Positions 1 through 8,361 are shown, counted from the first letter of the stretch. The stretch: DNA of 19,642 nt from CALLVF01 sp964632205 (GCA_964632205.1 CAZWBE010000008.1:1-19642), one strand, 5' to 3'. The notes: generated by a model from the letters alone, not told the origin. Program-made: numbers and translations.

Positions 1-90
1 TAAAATCCGATAGATTCCAAAATCTAAATCCGATGTCTCAAACTGAAAAAGTTTTTTAAGTAGATCTTTAAATTTTTGAATGGTATTCAT
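1..90 (-). CDS. N-terminal fragment of a probable DNA methyltransferase (restriction-modification)
   Basis: The reverse strand from an ATG at 88-90 stays open for 30 codons to the window edge, so this is only the start of a gene. The peptide begins MNTIQKFKDLLKKLFQF and ends in DLDFGIYRIL. From family knowledge, an N-terminal LFQFD..DLDFGIYRI(M/L)N signature occurs in large adenine-specific methyltransferases of Type III/Mod-like restriction-modification systems; no catalytic motif is inside the window, so this is by resemblance only. A Shine-Dalgarno-like TAAGGA lies about 10 nt before the ATG, which supports the start and is unusual for this window. It lies downstream of tRNA-Ala on the same strand, a common place for imported genes. 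It could be another protein sharing this N-terminus. Confidence 0.55.
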   Translation of the reverse strand, partial: MNTIQKFKDLLKKLFQFETSDLDFGIYRIL

Positions 91-103
91 AGAATTTATT
101 TCC

Positions 104-131
104 TTAAAGACAGTCTTTTTTAAAGACAGTC
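104..131. repeat. Short direct repeat between tRNA-Ala and the methyltransferase start
   Basis: TTAAAGACAGTC occurs twice, at 104-115 and 120-131, 16 bp apart. It sits immediately upstream of the methyltransferase ATG, and the proximal copy includes part of its Shine-Dalgarno-like sequence. It could be an operator for a regulator of the restriction-modification gene or a duplication scar; the sequence does not decide. Confidence 0.5.
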
Positions 132-166
132 CCTCTTGGGGATTTATTTAAGGCGCTTATTTAATT

Positions 167-243
167 TGGTGGACCCGAGGGGACTCGAACCCCTGCTCTT
201 CTGACTGCCAGCCAGATGTTTTAGCCAACTAAACTACGGGCCC
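167..243 (-). tRNA. tRNA-Ala (anticodon GGC)
   Basis: The reverse strand folds into a complete 74-nt cloverleaf (170-243) plus an encoded CCA (167-169). The acceptor stem GGGCCCG pairs with CGGGTCC and contains the G3:U70 wobble that is the classic alanine identity element. The anticodon stem TCTGG/TCAGA holds loop CTGGCAG, giving anticodon GGC for codons GCC/GCU. The T arm AGGGG-TTCGAGT-CCCCT is perfect and the discriminator is A. The 3' end faces the methyltransferase fragment. Confidence 0.97.
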
Positions 244-338
244 AGATAAAAATAAAAGTTAAAATTAAAAACTGCTTATTATTTACTTTTTATTATACAC
301 GATTAATCTTTATTTACCCTTTTAAAATACCTGCGTCT

Positions 339-364
339 TTATTTTACAAAGAAGTGTAAAATAA
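339..364. promoter_or_regulatory. Perfect 10-bp inverted repeat just before the phosphoribosyltransferase start
   Basis: TTATTTTACA and TGTAAAATAA are exact reverse complements separated by AAGAAG. The repeat ends 5 nt before the ATG at 370. No Shine-Dalgarno is present, and TAAAAT at 357-362, 7 nt before the ATG, could be a -10 box. The repeat could be a repressor operator over the promoter or, if transcribed, a hairpin at the start codon. All of this function is inferred. Confidence 0.5.
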
Positions 365-369
365 TATTA

Positions 370-1020
370 ATGATTTTCAAAGATCGAGCCGAGGCGGGAA
401 AAAAACTGGCAACAATGCTTAAGAATGATCCACACATTAAACGACGTTTTGATCAGAGTGGGGGAGTGGTTGTTTCTTTATTAAGAGGAGGTGTTATTCT
501 CGGCGATATCATCGCAAAAGATCTAAAAATTAATCATCAACCACTGGCCGTGGCAAAAATCCCAGCGCCGTCTAATCCTGAGTTAGCTTTAGGGGCTCTC
601 TGTTTCGATTTTATTTATCTTGAACCATCGGTTGCCTCATCATTGGGCGATGACCAAGCCCTAATTAAAAAACAAATAGCAATAGCCTCAGAAAAATTTA
701 AAAACTATCAAAAACAGTTTTCTCTTAATAAACGCCAATTTAATCAATTAAAAAATGCCTCCATCATCTTAGTTGATGATGGTATCGCCACCGGTTCATC
801 AATAAAAGCTGCCCTTCTTTTTATTCAGAGTAAAAAACCTAAAAAAGTATTTTTAGCTGTTCCGGTGGCGCCAGCTGATTTTGACGAGAAAAATTTTGAT
901 CAGGTTTTTATTCTTCATAAAGACCCATTTTTATCAGCGGTCTCCCAATTTTACGAAAAATTTCCGCCGGTGGAAAACGAGGAGGTTAAAAAAATAATAA
1001 AAAAGTTAATTGTTAATTAA
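370..1020 (+). CDS. Phosphoribosyltransferase (type I fold)
   Basis: A 216-residue type I phosphoribosyltransferase. The PRPP-binding loop is clear at residues 132-144 (IILVDDGIATGSS: hydrophobic strand, two acidic residues, then the ATGSS phosphate loop), and the upstream RGGV at 39-42 fits the pyrophosphate loop. The protein resembles stand-alone predicted phosphoribosyltransferases of the COG1926 kind; the acceptor base cannot be read from the sequence. A purine-salvage role is possible given the organism's salvage-type purine genes (add, guaB, guaA), but those are 6 kb away on the other strand, so this is inference. The ATG at 370 follows a perfect inverted repeat and has no Shine-Dalgarno. 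It ends 29 bp before the T4SS cassette, which has its own -10 box, so cotranscription is uncertain. Confidence 0.85.
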   Translation: MIFKDRAEAGKKLATMLKNDPHIKRRFDQSGGVVVSLLRGGVILGDIIAKDLKINHQPLAVAKIPAPSNPELALGALCFDFIYLEPSVASSLGDDQALIKKQIAIASEKFKNYQKQFSLNKRQFNQLKNASIILVDDGIATGSSIKAALLFIQSKKPKKVFLAVPVAPADFDEKNFDQVFILHKDPFLSAVSQFYEKFPPVENEEVKKIIKKLIVN

Positions 1021-1036
1021 ACAAGTCAACATGGGT

Positions 1037-1042
1037 TATACT
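1037..1042 (+). promoter_or_regulatory. Putative -10 box of the T4SS cassette, leaderless arrangement
   Basis: A TATACT hexamer lies 7 nt before the ATG at 1050. No convincing -35 and no Shine-Dalgarno are seen. Transcription starting 6-7 nt downstream of the box would begin at the start codon, giving a leaderless mRNA. The same spacing recurs before several other genes in the window. Confidence 0.4.
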
Positions 1043-1049
1043 AATTTAT

Positions 1050-1865
1050 ATGGAGCAGCATCCTGTCCCTCGTCAGATCACCACATTTGAATTTAAACTG
1101 ATTGGTTTCTTAACCTTAAAGCAATTTATTTACCTTGTTATATTTATTCCTTCGGGGGTTGTTGTTTTTTATATTTTTCCCATTCCCATCTTAAACATTC
1201 TTTTTGCTATTGCCGTTGGTTCGCTTGGTTTGGCATTGGCTTTTTTACCCATTAATGACCGCCCCCTTGATATTTGGCTTAAAAATCTTTACAAGCGCCT
1301 TACCTCACCTACCCAATATATTTACCAAAAAAACAATCCCTCAATTTATTTTTTAAAAAATTTAGTCTTTGAAAGTGATCCCCATCGAGTAGTCAGTCAT
1401 ATTCGCTCTCAGGAACTTTTAAATCAATACCTGACAACAAAAAAAGGCATTCTGAAAAAGACAAATAACCGAAAACAAACCATTAATCAATTATTTAATC
1501 AATCGTTAAAACCAAAAAGTGTCCCTGATCGTGTTGTTAAAGAAAACGCTAATCAACCTTCATCCATCCCCTCACCCGATGTTGGGGCGCCGAAATTACC
1601 TTTTTTTTCTGGTGTCGTCAAAAACCACAAACTTTTACCACTGCCGGGCATTTTAATTTATGTCAAAGATGAAAAGGGGGAAACTTTGCGGCTTTTAAAA
1701 ACCAATCCTCATGGTGTTTTTGCCACCTTTACTCCCCTCTCTCCCGGTGAATACACCTTTGAAATTAAGGACCCAAAAAATACCTATTTTTTTGATACAA
1801 TGAAAATTAAGATTGATTCTGTTAATAAAACACCGATAGAAATTTTTTCAAAAGAGTTGCTTTAA
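1050..1865 (+). CDS. PrgI-family T4SS membrane protein with C-terminal carboxypeptidase-regulatory-like domain
   Basis: This 271-residue protein begins with a PrgI-like domain: a conserved-looking amphipathic start (VPRQITTFEFKLIGFLTLKQ), then two membrane helices at about 24-43 and 47-67, and a basic cytoplasmic segment. PrgI proteins are small inner-membrane T4SS subunits comparable to VirB3, usually encoded directly before VirB4, as here. After a Pro/Ser-rich linker (about 160-184), residues 186-258 look like a beta-sandwich of the carboxypeptidase-regulatory type (GVV....LPLPGILIYVKDE..G....LKTNPHGVFAT..LSPGEYTFE). This extension makes the protein longer than a typical PrgI (about 100-150 residues). 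It is first in a cassette with the TraC-like and VirB4 genes. Start supported by the -10 box 7 nt upstream; no Shine-Dalgarno. Confidence 0.8.
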   Translation: MEQHPVPRQITTFEFKLIGFLTLKQFIYLVIFIPSGVVVFYIFPIPILNILFAIAVGSLGLALAFLPINDRPLDIWLKNLYKRLTSPTQYIYQKNNPSIYFLKNLVFESDPHRVVSHIRSQELLNQYLTTKKGILKKTNNRKQTINQLFNQSLKPKSVPDRVVKENANQPSSIPSPDVGAPKLPFFSGVVKNHKLLPLPGILIYVKDEKGETLRLLKTNPHGVFATFTPLSPGEYTFEIKDPKNTYFFDTMKIKIDSVNKTPIEIFSKELL

Positions 1866-1902
1866 ATTTTTATTGATTATTTATTTCTTGCTGTTTTATT
1901 GT

Positions 1903-2559
1903 ATGCCTGTCGCTAAACCAACCGCGCCAATTAAATCAACCACCCAAAACTTTATCGAAATTGAGGAAATTAAAGATGATATTTTATTGATGAAAGATCG
2001 CTCGGCTGCCTTAGTTATTGAGGTTTCCGCGGTTAACTTCTGGCTTTTATCGGCTGAGGAACAGTCATCGATGATTTATGCCTATGCTGAACTTTTAAAC
2101 TCTCTTTCCTTTCCCATCCAAATCCTTATTCTTTCAAAAAAAATGGATATTTCCTCTTACCTTGATTATTTAGATGATCATATTGCTAAACAACCCCAAG
2201 AGGTTATCAAGAAACGTCTGGCTAGTTATAAAGATTTTATAAAAAACATCGTTAAAAAAAACACTGTTCTTGAAAAAAGATTTTTCTTTATCATCCCTTT
2301 TTCGCCGCTTGAGCTTGGTTTATCGGGAGCCAACGCCAGCTCACTACAAAAAGAATATGTCATCGCCCGGGCAAAAACCTCTCTTTACCCAAAAAGAGAT
2401 CATCTTTTGCGACTATTGTCTAAGATTGGTTTAGGAGGAGTTGCCCTTCAAAAACAAGAGTTAACCGAGCTTTTTTACAACCTATACAATCCCTCCCCAA
2501 CAGGAAGAAAACTAGCACCAGTTGAAAGTTATACCGATGTTGTTTTAACCAGTGGTTAA
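1903..2559 (+). CDS. TraC/VirB4 N-terminal-like T4SS protein
   Basis: From the ATG at 1903 this gives 218 residues. An in-frame TTG at 1873 would add ten hydrophobic residues (MIIYFLLFYC), but homologous CPR proteins begin close to the conserved IEEIKDDILLMKD segment, so the ATG is preferred; neither has a Shine-Dalgarno. The pattern 'IEEI.DDI..MKDRSAALVIEVSAVNFWLLS..EQ...' is that of the TraC-like/VirB4 N-terminal domain encoded as a separate protein upstream of the ATPase in Patescibacteria and some Gram-positive conjugation systems. There is no Walker motif, so it is not an ATPase itself. It probably pairs with VirB4 at the inner membrane. It lies 37 bp after the PrgI-like gene and 14 bp before virB4, a clear operon arrangement. 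Confidence 0.75.
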   Translation: MPVAKPTAPIKSTTQNFIEIEEIKDDILLMKDRSAALVIEVSAVNFWLLSAEEQSSMIYAYAELLNSLSFPIQILILSKKMDISSYLDYLDDHIAKQPQEVIKKRLASYKDFIKNIVKKNTVLEKRFFFIIPFSPLELGLSGANASSLQKEYVIARAKTSLYPKRDHLLRLLSKIGLGGVALQKQELTELFYNLYNPSPTGRKLAPVESYTDVVLTSG

Positions 2560-2573
2560 AAAATTTTTATCTT

Positions 2574-4328
2574 ATGGTTAATTTTTTCGCCAAAAAAACC
2601 CAGTCTTCTTCACCAACTAATCTAAAAAGTGGCCCGCCGGTGGCTGATTTTTTAGCCAAAGGCGCTGTGTCAATAAAAGATATTATCGCCCCTTCTTTTA
2701 TTGAGGTTGATTTTAATCACCTAAAAATTGATGATAAATATTATCGGACTTTATATGTCGTTGGCTACCCTCGTTATGTTTCGGCTAACTGGCTTTATTC
2801 TTTAATTACTTTTGATCACCCTCTCTATATCTCAATGTACATCTACCCTACTGAGTCAAAAGGAGTTTTGGAAGAATTAAAAAGAAAAATTGCCGAAATG
2901 GAGGCGACAATTGAAAATGATATTAAAGCAGGGAAAGTAATTGATCCCGCAATTCAGGTAGCTTTAGATGATGCTTTAGCTCTTCAAGCAGAATTAGCCA
3001 AGGGCGCGGAGCGATTTTTTCAGTTTGCCTTATACATCACCATCCCGGCTGATAGTTTAGAAGAGTTAAATCAAATCACTAAAGAAGTTGATTCGGTCCT
3101 CTCATCTCTTTTAATTATTGCTCGTCAAGCTACTTTACAAATGGAAGAAGGATTCAAATCAACGCTTCCGCTTTTTTACGATAAGCTTGAAGTGTGGCGC
3201 AATATGGATACAACCTCTTTAGCGACTACTTTCCCCTTTGCTACTGCCTCCCTAACCCGCAACGAGGGAATTTTGTATGGTGTTAATGAGCATGATGGTT
3301 CTCTTATTATTTTTGACCGTTTTACTTTGGAAAATGCTAATTCGGTAATTTTAGGAAAATCCGGCGGAGGCAAAAGTTTTCTCGTTAAGCTTGAGGCTTT
3401 GCGACTGTTAATGATGGGAGTGGATGTGATTATTATTGATCCAGAAAATGAGTATCAAAAACTAGCCTCCTCAGTGGGGGGGGAATTTGTTGTTTTTTCA
3501 ACTGCCTCACCTTATAAAATTAATCCTTTTGATTTAACAACAGTTGACCCGGCTCCTGATGAGCTTTCCAATAAAATTCTTGACTTGCACTCATTAATGC
3601 GGGTAATTATGGGAGAGTTAACTCCCTCCCAAGATGCTCTTTTGGATCGCGCCTTAGTTTCAACTTATAAAGAAAAAGGTATCACGCCTGACCCAGAAAC
3701 CTTTAATAATGAGCCACCACTTCTTGAGGATCTTTATAAAATCTTTTTAGGAATGGAGACGCCGGAGGCAAAAGAGTTAGCTGACCGATTGGAAAAGTTT
3801 GTCTCTGGTTCAGCCGCCGGTATTTTTAATCAGCAATCAAATTTTGACATTCAAAACCCTTTCACAGTTTTTGGTATTCGCGATCTGGAGGAAAATCTTC
3901 GACCAGTAGCTATGTATATTATTCTTGATTATGTCTGGAACCGAATCCGCAAAGAACGAAAAAAAAGGGTTTTGGTTGTTGATGAGGCGTGGTATTTAAT
4001 CAAACAAAAGGACTCTGGGGCTTATCTTCACTCTTTTGCTAAAAGAGCTCGTAAATATCTTTTGGGACTAACAACGATTACCCAAGATGTTGAAGATTTT
4101 TTATCAACTAATGAAGGAAAGGCTATTATTACCAACTCTTCTCTTCAGATTATTCTTAAACAATCGACAGCGGCCGTTGAAAAAATTACCCAAACTTTTT
4201 ATTTAACCGGCGGAGAAAAACATTTTCTTTTATCAGCAGGTGTGGGTGAAGGTTTATTTTTTGCCGGCCACTCTCATGTTGGTTTTAAAGTAATCGCCTC
4301 AGAAGAAGAAAGATTGCTAATAGAATGA
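2574..4328 (+). CDS. virB4: VirB4-family T4SS ATPase
   Basis: A 584-residue AAA+/RecA-like ATPase that powers type IV secretion or pilus assembly at the inner membrane. Walker A is GKSGGGKS at 261-268 and Walker B is RVLVVDEA at 465-472 with Asp470/Glu471. The IIDPENEY motif at 287-294 and the late TTITQDVEDFL segment at 500-510 are typical of the VirB4/TraC ATPase core. The N-terminal third (about 38-250) is the VirB4 N-domain with a helical, charged stretch at 97-145. Typical VirB4 proteins are 600-800 residues; the rest may be supplied by the separate TraC-like protein just upstream. Its TGA stop directly abuts the TGA stop of rpsA on the other strand, with no bases between. The machine could serve DNA uptake, conjugation or adhesion; the window does not say which. 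Confidence 0.92.
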   Translation: MVNFFAKKTQSSSPTNLKSGPPVADFLAKGAVSIKDIIAPSFIEVDFNHLKIDDKYYRTLYVVGYPRYVSANWLYSLITFDHPLYISMYIYPTESKGVLEELKRKIAEMEATIENDIKAGKVIDPAIQVALDDALALQAELAKGAERFFQFALYITIPADSLEELNQITKEVDSVLSSLLIIARQATLQMEEGFKSTLPLFYDKLEVWRNMDTTSLATTFPFATASLTRNEGILYGVNEHDGSLIIFDRFTLENANSVILGKSGGGKSFLVKLEALRLLMMGVDVIIIDPENEYQKLASSVGGEFVVFSTASPYKINPFDLTTVDPAPDELSNKILDLHSLMRVIMGELTPSQDALLDRALVSTYKEKGITPDPETFNNEPPLLEDLYKIFLGMETPEAKELADRLEKFVSGSAAGIFNQQSNFDIQNPFTVFGIRDLEENLRPVAMYIILDYVWNRIRKERKKRVLVVDEAWYLIKQKDSGAYLHSFAKRARKYLLGLTTITQDVEDFLSTNEGKAIITNSSLQIILKQSTAAVEKITQTFYLTGGEKHFLLSAGVGEGLFFAGHSHVGFKVIASEEERLLIE

Positions 4329-5399
4329 TCACCGATACATAACAGGTTTTTCTTTTTGGAGAAAAACTAAACTCATCCGTCGATCTTTTTTATTGATTTT
4401 TTCAATAAAAGTCTTTATTCTTTGACCAATTTTAATATCTTCTTTTCCGGTTAGTTTGCTAATATGAATTAAACCCTCAACTCCTGGTTCTAATCTGACA
4501 AAATAACCATATTTTTCTTTACGAATTACCTCGCCCTCAACCTCTTTGTCTTTGGGATATTTCTCCTCAATTTTCTCCCATGGATCTGGTGTTAACCTTT
4601 TTAAGGAGAGATTGAGTTTTAAATCAGTGGGGTTTTTTTCCACAACTAAAACTTTAATTTTTTCTCCCGATCGAACATAGGTAGTTGGGTCACTAACTTT
4701 TTCCCAGGAAATCTCTGAAATATGAATTAAGCCCTCGACCCCATCAACCTCACAAAAAATACCAAATTCAGAAACGCCAAGTACTTTAGCTTGATAAACT
4801 TTTCCCGCCTCAATAGCATCAAATTTTTCCTTCAATTGTTGTTGAGAAATTTTAAGAACGGCGGCTTTTTGGGAAACCACTAAACGATTTTTTTCCTCAT
4901 TAACCTCTAAAATTTTTACCTTAATTTTTTGATTACGCAACTTATCAGGATGAGTAAAATACGGTTCTGTTAATTGAATTTTAGGGATAACTCCCCGTAT
5001 ACCCATAAAATCAACAAAAACGCCTCCCTTACCATATTCACCACAGATAACTTCTACTTCTTCCTCTTTTTCTTTTTTTTTCTCTAATATCTCCCACTTG
5101 CCTTTTTCAAAAAATTTTTGTAAAGAAACAACAGGAAAACCCATTTTTGACTCCTCAGAAATAACTTTTACTTTTACTATATCACCAGTCTTTAAATAAG
5201 GAAGATAGGTGGTAATCTGAGATAATTCCAAATCACCAAGAGCGGCTGGAGCCTTACCACCAATATCAAATAACACTTTTTTTTTGGAAAGAAAGATAAT
5301 TTTTGCCTCAATCTCTTGACCTTTTTTTATTAACTTAATCTTTTCTTTTTTAAGAAGCACCTCCATTGGATGAGATGATTTTGTTGTTGGTTTTGCCAT
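4329..5399 (-). CDS. rpsA: Ribosomal protein S1 (four S1 domains)
   Basis: The 356-residue protein contains four S1/OB-fold RNA-binding repeats, at about 24-95, 110-178, 197-267 and 284-346. Repeats 3 and 4 have the canonical G-F-G-x-F...VEGLIHISE signature (EFGIFCEVDGVEGLIHISE; YGYFVRLEPGVEGLIHISK). Repeat 1 is diverged. Four-domain S1 proteins occur in many bacteria outside the Proteobacteria, which have six. It promotes mRNA binding to the 30S subunit, of particular interest here because most genes lack a Shine-Dalgarno. The gene has its own upstream promoter-like sequence and a leader with a tandem 11-bp repeat, and is convergent with virB4 without any terminator space. Confidence 0.93.
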   Translation of the reverse strand: MAKPTTKSSHPMEVLLKKEKIKLIKKGQEIEAKIIFLSKKKVLFDIGGKAPAALGDLELSQITTYLPYLKTGDIVKVKVISEESKMGFPVVSLQKFFEKGKWEILEKKKEKEEEVEVICGEYGKGGVFVDFMGIRGVIPKIQLTEPYFTHPDKLRNQKIKVKILEVNEEKNRLVVSQKAAVLKISQQQLKEKFDAIEAGKVYQAKVLGVSEFGIFCEVDGVEGLIHISEISWEKVSDPTTYVRSGEKIKVLVVEKNPTDLKLNLSLKRLTPDPWEKIEEKYPKDKEVEGEVIRKEKYGYFVRLEPGVEGLIHISKLTGKEDIKIGQRIKTFIEKINKKDRRMSLVFLQKEKPVMYR

Positions 5400-5406
5400 A
5401 GGGATA

Positions 5407-5428
5407 TTTAGAGATGTTTTAGAGATGT
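5407..5428. repeat. Tandem 11-bp duplication in the rpsA leader
   Basis: TTTAGAGATGT is repeated twice back to back (5407-5417 and 5418-5428). On the rpsA strand the pair lies in the 5' untranslated region, 8 to 29 nt before the start codon. It could be a protein-binding site for autoregulation, as S1 is autogenously controlled in E. coli, or a slippage duplication. Confidence 0.6.
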
Positions 5429-5431
5429 TAA

Positions 5432-5459
5432 AGTATAAAATATATCAAAACACCTCCAA
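5432..5459 (-). promoter_or_regulatory. Putative rpsA promoter
   Basis: On the reverse strand, -35 TTGGAG (5454-5459), a 16-bp spacer and -10 TATACT (5432-5437). The mRNA would have a leader of about 25 nt carrying the tandem 11-bp repeat. Confidence 0.5.
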
Positions 5460-5469
5460 AAAAACAAGT

Positions 5470-5494
5470 CCATCCAACCGCCGCGGTTGTATGG
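5470..5494 (-). terminator. Hairpin, possible terminator of the MFS gene
   Basis: An 11-bp stem with one mismatch and a 3-nt loop (CCATCCAACCG / CGGTTGTATGG). On the reverse strand it follows the MFS gene stop by 38 nt and is followed within 5 nt by a run of seven T's, which fits an intrinsic terminator. The GC-rich arms stand out from the AT-rich surroundings. Its CCATCCAAC..GGTTG arms also resemble the hairpin at 11105-11137, so a REP-like repeat is an alternative. Confidence 0.5.
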
Positions 5495-5531
5495 GCTATA
5501 GGCTTTTTCCGTTTCTGCAAAAAAAACTTAA

Positions 5532-6713
5532 CTATTTCTCTTTTATCAATGCCGCCATCAGGGCAAACATTGCTCCAAATAAAAAAATAAACTGAAAAGA
5601 GATGTTGAAAAAAATAAAGGCGACAAAAAAAATTAGTCCTAATAAGTTCCCTATTTTATAAGCAATTTCTCTAAAAACAACATATTTTATTTTATTATCG
5701 TGAAGGGCATGACTATAAGCCAACGCTGTTAAGGGAAGATAAAAAAAACTGGAAAAAAAAGTTCGGTAAATTGCGTCACAAATAAAAATTACCAGGGGGC
5801 TTTGAAAGAAAAATCTCCCCAACCAAGTTGAGGCAATTATTACGGTACCTAACTTTTTTAGTTTGTCTCTGTCAAATTTATCAATCAAATTACTAACGAC
5901 ATAAGTGAAAAAAGCCGCCATTCCTAAAACCAAAGAAGAAAAACCACCAATTTTTAAATAATTTTTTAAAATTGTGTATAAGAAAATCGGCCAGGCTAAT
6001 GAATAAATAATCTCCACCCCACCGGCTCCTATAAAAGCTAAAAAATCTCTTGTTCTTTTTTTCATCTCAAATCCTATATCTTTTATACTAACTGGGTTTA
6101 ATTTTTCAGAATCATGTTCTAATAACAAAAAAACCATACTCAAACCAATGATTATCACACTAATAAAAAACAGAATGGTTCGGTTATAATAACTAAGTAG
6201 CACGCCGGCAAAAATCGGAGCAATCAAACCAGCGATAAAACTAAAAATTTCTTTTGTCCCTATCTCTTTGCTAAACTTTTTTCTCTCGCTTAGTTCTAAA
6301 AATAAACTATGATATGATACCCACCAAAAGGATGTGGAAAAGCCCCAAAGTATGAAGCCGAGAATAAAAAAACTAATTTCCTTAGTAAGGGATATTATAA
6401 TTAAAAAAAACAAAAAAAATAGTTGACCAATAATTAAACCAGCCCTTGTTCCTAACTTGGCATTAATCTTGACAACAATAAATGTTAACAAACTATGGGT
6501 TAAGGGTAAAACAAAAAACACGATGCCAACAAATAAAATCGCCTGATTTTCTTGATAACCTAATTCCTCTCTAAGTTGATTAAACAACAAAATTGGTAAA
6601 AATAAACCTAGAAAAGAAAAAACAAAAGTTCTTAAGGCCGTTGCTAAAAAAAGTAATGATAAATAGTTGGCTTTATGAGAGGAGGGATAAAAAATTCGAT
6701 GATATGACTCCAT
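5532..6713 (-). CDS. Major facilitator superfamily-like transporter
   Basis: A very hydrophobic protein of 393 residues from the ATG at 6713; it could start 22 codons earlier at a TTG (6779). The ATG is preferred because the extension is purely basic and a GGAG lies 13 nt before the ATG, a rather long spacing. About 10-12 membrane helices are visible, with basic residues in the loops, and the RxxxR/K-rich loop after the second or third helix (VVKINAKLGTRAGLIIGQ) resembles the MFS loop 2-3 motif (G..DR.GRR) in weakened form. It lies 130 bp downstream of the guaA stop, on the same strand as the purine operon. A nucleoside or nucleobase permease is an attractive guess from context but nothing in the sequence sets the substrate. 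A hairpin with a T-run follows the stop. Confidence 0.7.
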   Translation of the reverse strand: MESYHRIFYPSSHKANYLSLLFLATALRTFVFSFLGLFLPILLFNQLREELGYQENQAILFVGIVFFVLPLTHSLLTFIVVKINAKLGTRAGLIIGQLFFLFFLIIISLTKEISFFILGFILWGFSTSFWWVSYHSLFLELSERKKFSKEIGTKEIFSFIAGLIAPIFAGVLLSYYNRTILFFISVIIIGLSMVFLLLEHDSEKLNPVSIKDIGFEMKKRTRDFLAFIGAGGVEIIYSLAWPIFLYTILKNYLKIGGFSSLVLGMAAFFTYVVSNLIDKFDRDKLKKLGTVIIASTWLGRFFFQSPLVIFICDAIYRTFFSSFFYLPLTALAYSHALHDNKIKYVVFREIAYKIGNLLGLIFFVAFIFFNISFQFIFLFGAMFALMAALIKEK

Positions 6714-6843
6714 AAAGATATTATAACTCCTTTTTCCTATTCCTTTAGTAAACCTTTCCTTTTTGAAAGATTTTTTCAAGCCTATTAATTTTAAAAATAG
6801 AATATATCAATCGCTTCTTTAGATTAAAACTTGCTTTAGAAAA

Positions 6844-8361
6844 TTACTCCCACTCCATTGTCGCCGGCGGTTTGGTTGAAATATCATAAACAACCCTTGA
6901 CACATCAGAAAAATTTTGAAGAATTTCTTTAGCGATTTCGTCTAAAACAGCAAAAGGAATCTTTGCCCAAGAGGCACTCATAATATCAACGCTTTCATAA
7001 ATTCTTAATGCCACCACCTCGCCATAAACCCTATTATCACCCCTAACAGCCGTGCTTTTAATGCCGGTTAAAATAGGAAAACTCTGAAAGACTTTTTCAA
7101 GCAAATGGTGTTTTTTTAAAATTTTATTTAAAATTCCATCAATTTTTTTAATTTTTGCTATTCTTCTTTCGGTAACCTCGCCAATGATTCTGATCGCATA
7201 ACCAGGGCCGGGAAAAGGTTGAGTATTTATAATTGCTTCTGGTAATCCTAAAATTTTTCCTATCGTTTTTACCTCGTCTTTATAAAAATACCTTAATGGC
7301 TCAATTAACTTCAGGTTCATCTTTTTCGGCAAACCACCAACGTTATGATGTGATTTAATCAATGCCGATTTTCCATAAGATTTACCACTTTCAACAACAT
7401 CTGAGTAAATCGTCCCTTGAACTAAAAACCTGACTCCCTTTATTTTTTTTGCCTCTTTCTCAAAAAGTTTTATATAGGTTTCGCCGATAATTTTTCTTTT
7501 TATTTCAGGATTAGTAACGCCTTTTAATTTTTTTAAAAAAATTTCTTTTGCTTCGATAATTTTTAAGCTTCCCTTAAAAATTTTCTTAACATTTTTTTTA
7601 TTCTCATCCCTCATTAAACCAGTGTCAATATAAATGGGGATGATCCCATCGCCGACAGCTTTTTTTACTAAGAGAGTGGCCACCGTTGAATCAATGCCAC
7701 CAGAAACAGCAGAGATCAACTTTCCTTTTCCTTCCTGCTGCCACTGTTTTTTTATTTGTTTAATTATTTCACTAACAAGAAGAGGTTGTTTTTTTGACTT
7801 TAAAAGACATATCTTTTGAACAAAATTTTTTAACAATAAATTACCTTTTTCCGTATGATAAAGCTCCGGATGAAATTGAACACCATAAATTTTTCTCTCT
7901 TCATCGGCAATGGCCGCATAAATTAATTTTTTAGTTGAGGCAATCGTTTTAAATCCTGGCGGTAATTTAATTACCTGATCACCATGAGACATCCAAACAC
8001 GAGTTTTTTTAGGAAACGAATGAAATAAAAGCGATTCCTTGTCAATCCATAAGGTTTCTGGTCCATATTCTTTGTTTTTTGATGCAACTTTTCCTCCTAA
8101 AGAATGGGCAATTAATTGTAGACCATAACAAATACCAAGAATAGGAATCGATAGAGAAAAAATTTTTTTATTGATTAACAAAGCATCTTTTTTATAAACA
8201 CTAGCTGGCCCGCCTGACAAAATAATACCTTTAATAAAGTTTTTTTGTTTACTATTATCAAAAAAATTGGGTTTAACAATCTTGTTGTCTGCCCCCAACC
8301 AATTTAATCTCCTACTGATTAAATGGGTTGTTTGAGAACCAAAATCAACAATGATAATCAT
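6844..8361 (-). CDS. guaA: GMP synthase (glutamine-hydrolysing)
   Basis: A 505-residue two-domain GMP synthase that converts XMP to GMP using ATP and glutamine ammonia. The N-terminal class I glutamine amidotransferase holds Cys78 in GICYG, with His164 and Glu166 in QFHPE completing the triad. The ATP-pyrophosphatase domain begins with the PP-loop SGGIDST at 220-226, and the C-terminal dimerisation domain ends in the conserved KPPATMEWE. Length and all motifs are normal, so it should be active. Its ATG overlaps the TGA stop of guaB (ATGA), pointing to translational coupling. It is the last gene of add-guaB-guaA. Confidence 0.98.
   Translation of the reverse strand: MIIIVDFGSQTTHLISRRLNWLGADNKIVKPNFFDNSKQKNFIKGIILSGGPASVYKKDALLINKKIFSLSIPILGICYGLQLIAHSLGGKVASKNKEYGPETLWIDKESLLFHSFPKKTRVWMSHGDQVIKLPPGFKTIASTKKLIYAAIADEERKIYGVQFHPELYHTEKGNLLLKNFVQKICLLKSKKQPLLVSEIIKQIKKQWQQEGKGKLISAVSGGIDSTVATLLVKKAVGDGIIPIYIDTGLMRDENKKNVKKIFKGSLKIIEAKEIFLKKLKGVTNPEIKRKIIGETYIKLFEKEAKKIKGVRFLVQGTIYSDVVESGKSYGKSALIKSHHNVGGLPKKMNLKLIEPLRYFYKDEVKTIGKILGLPEAIINTQPFPGPGYAIRIIGEVTERRIAKIKKIDGILNKILKKHHLLEKVFQSFPILTGIKSTAVRGDNRVYGEVVALRIYESVDIMSASWAKIPFAVLDEIAKEILQNFSDVSRVVYDISTKPPATMEWE

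Noticed and set aside
1873..1902. TTG start adding ten residues to the TraC-like protein
   Set aside because: The extension is a stray hydrophobic stretch without SD; an ATG follows at 1903 with the conserved part close behind.
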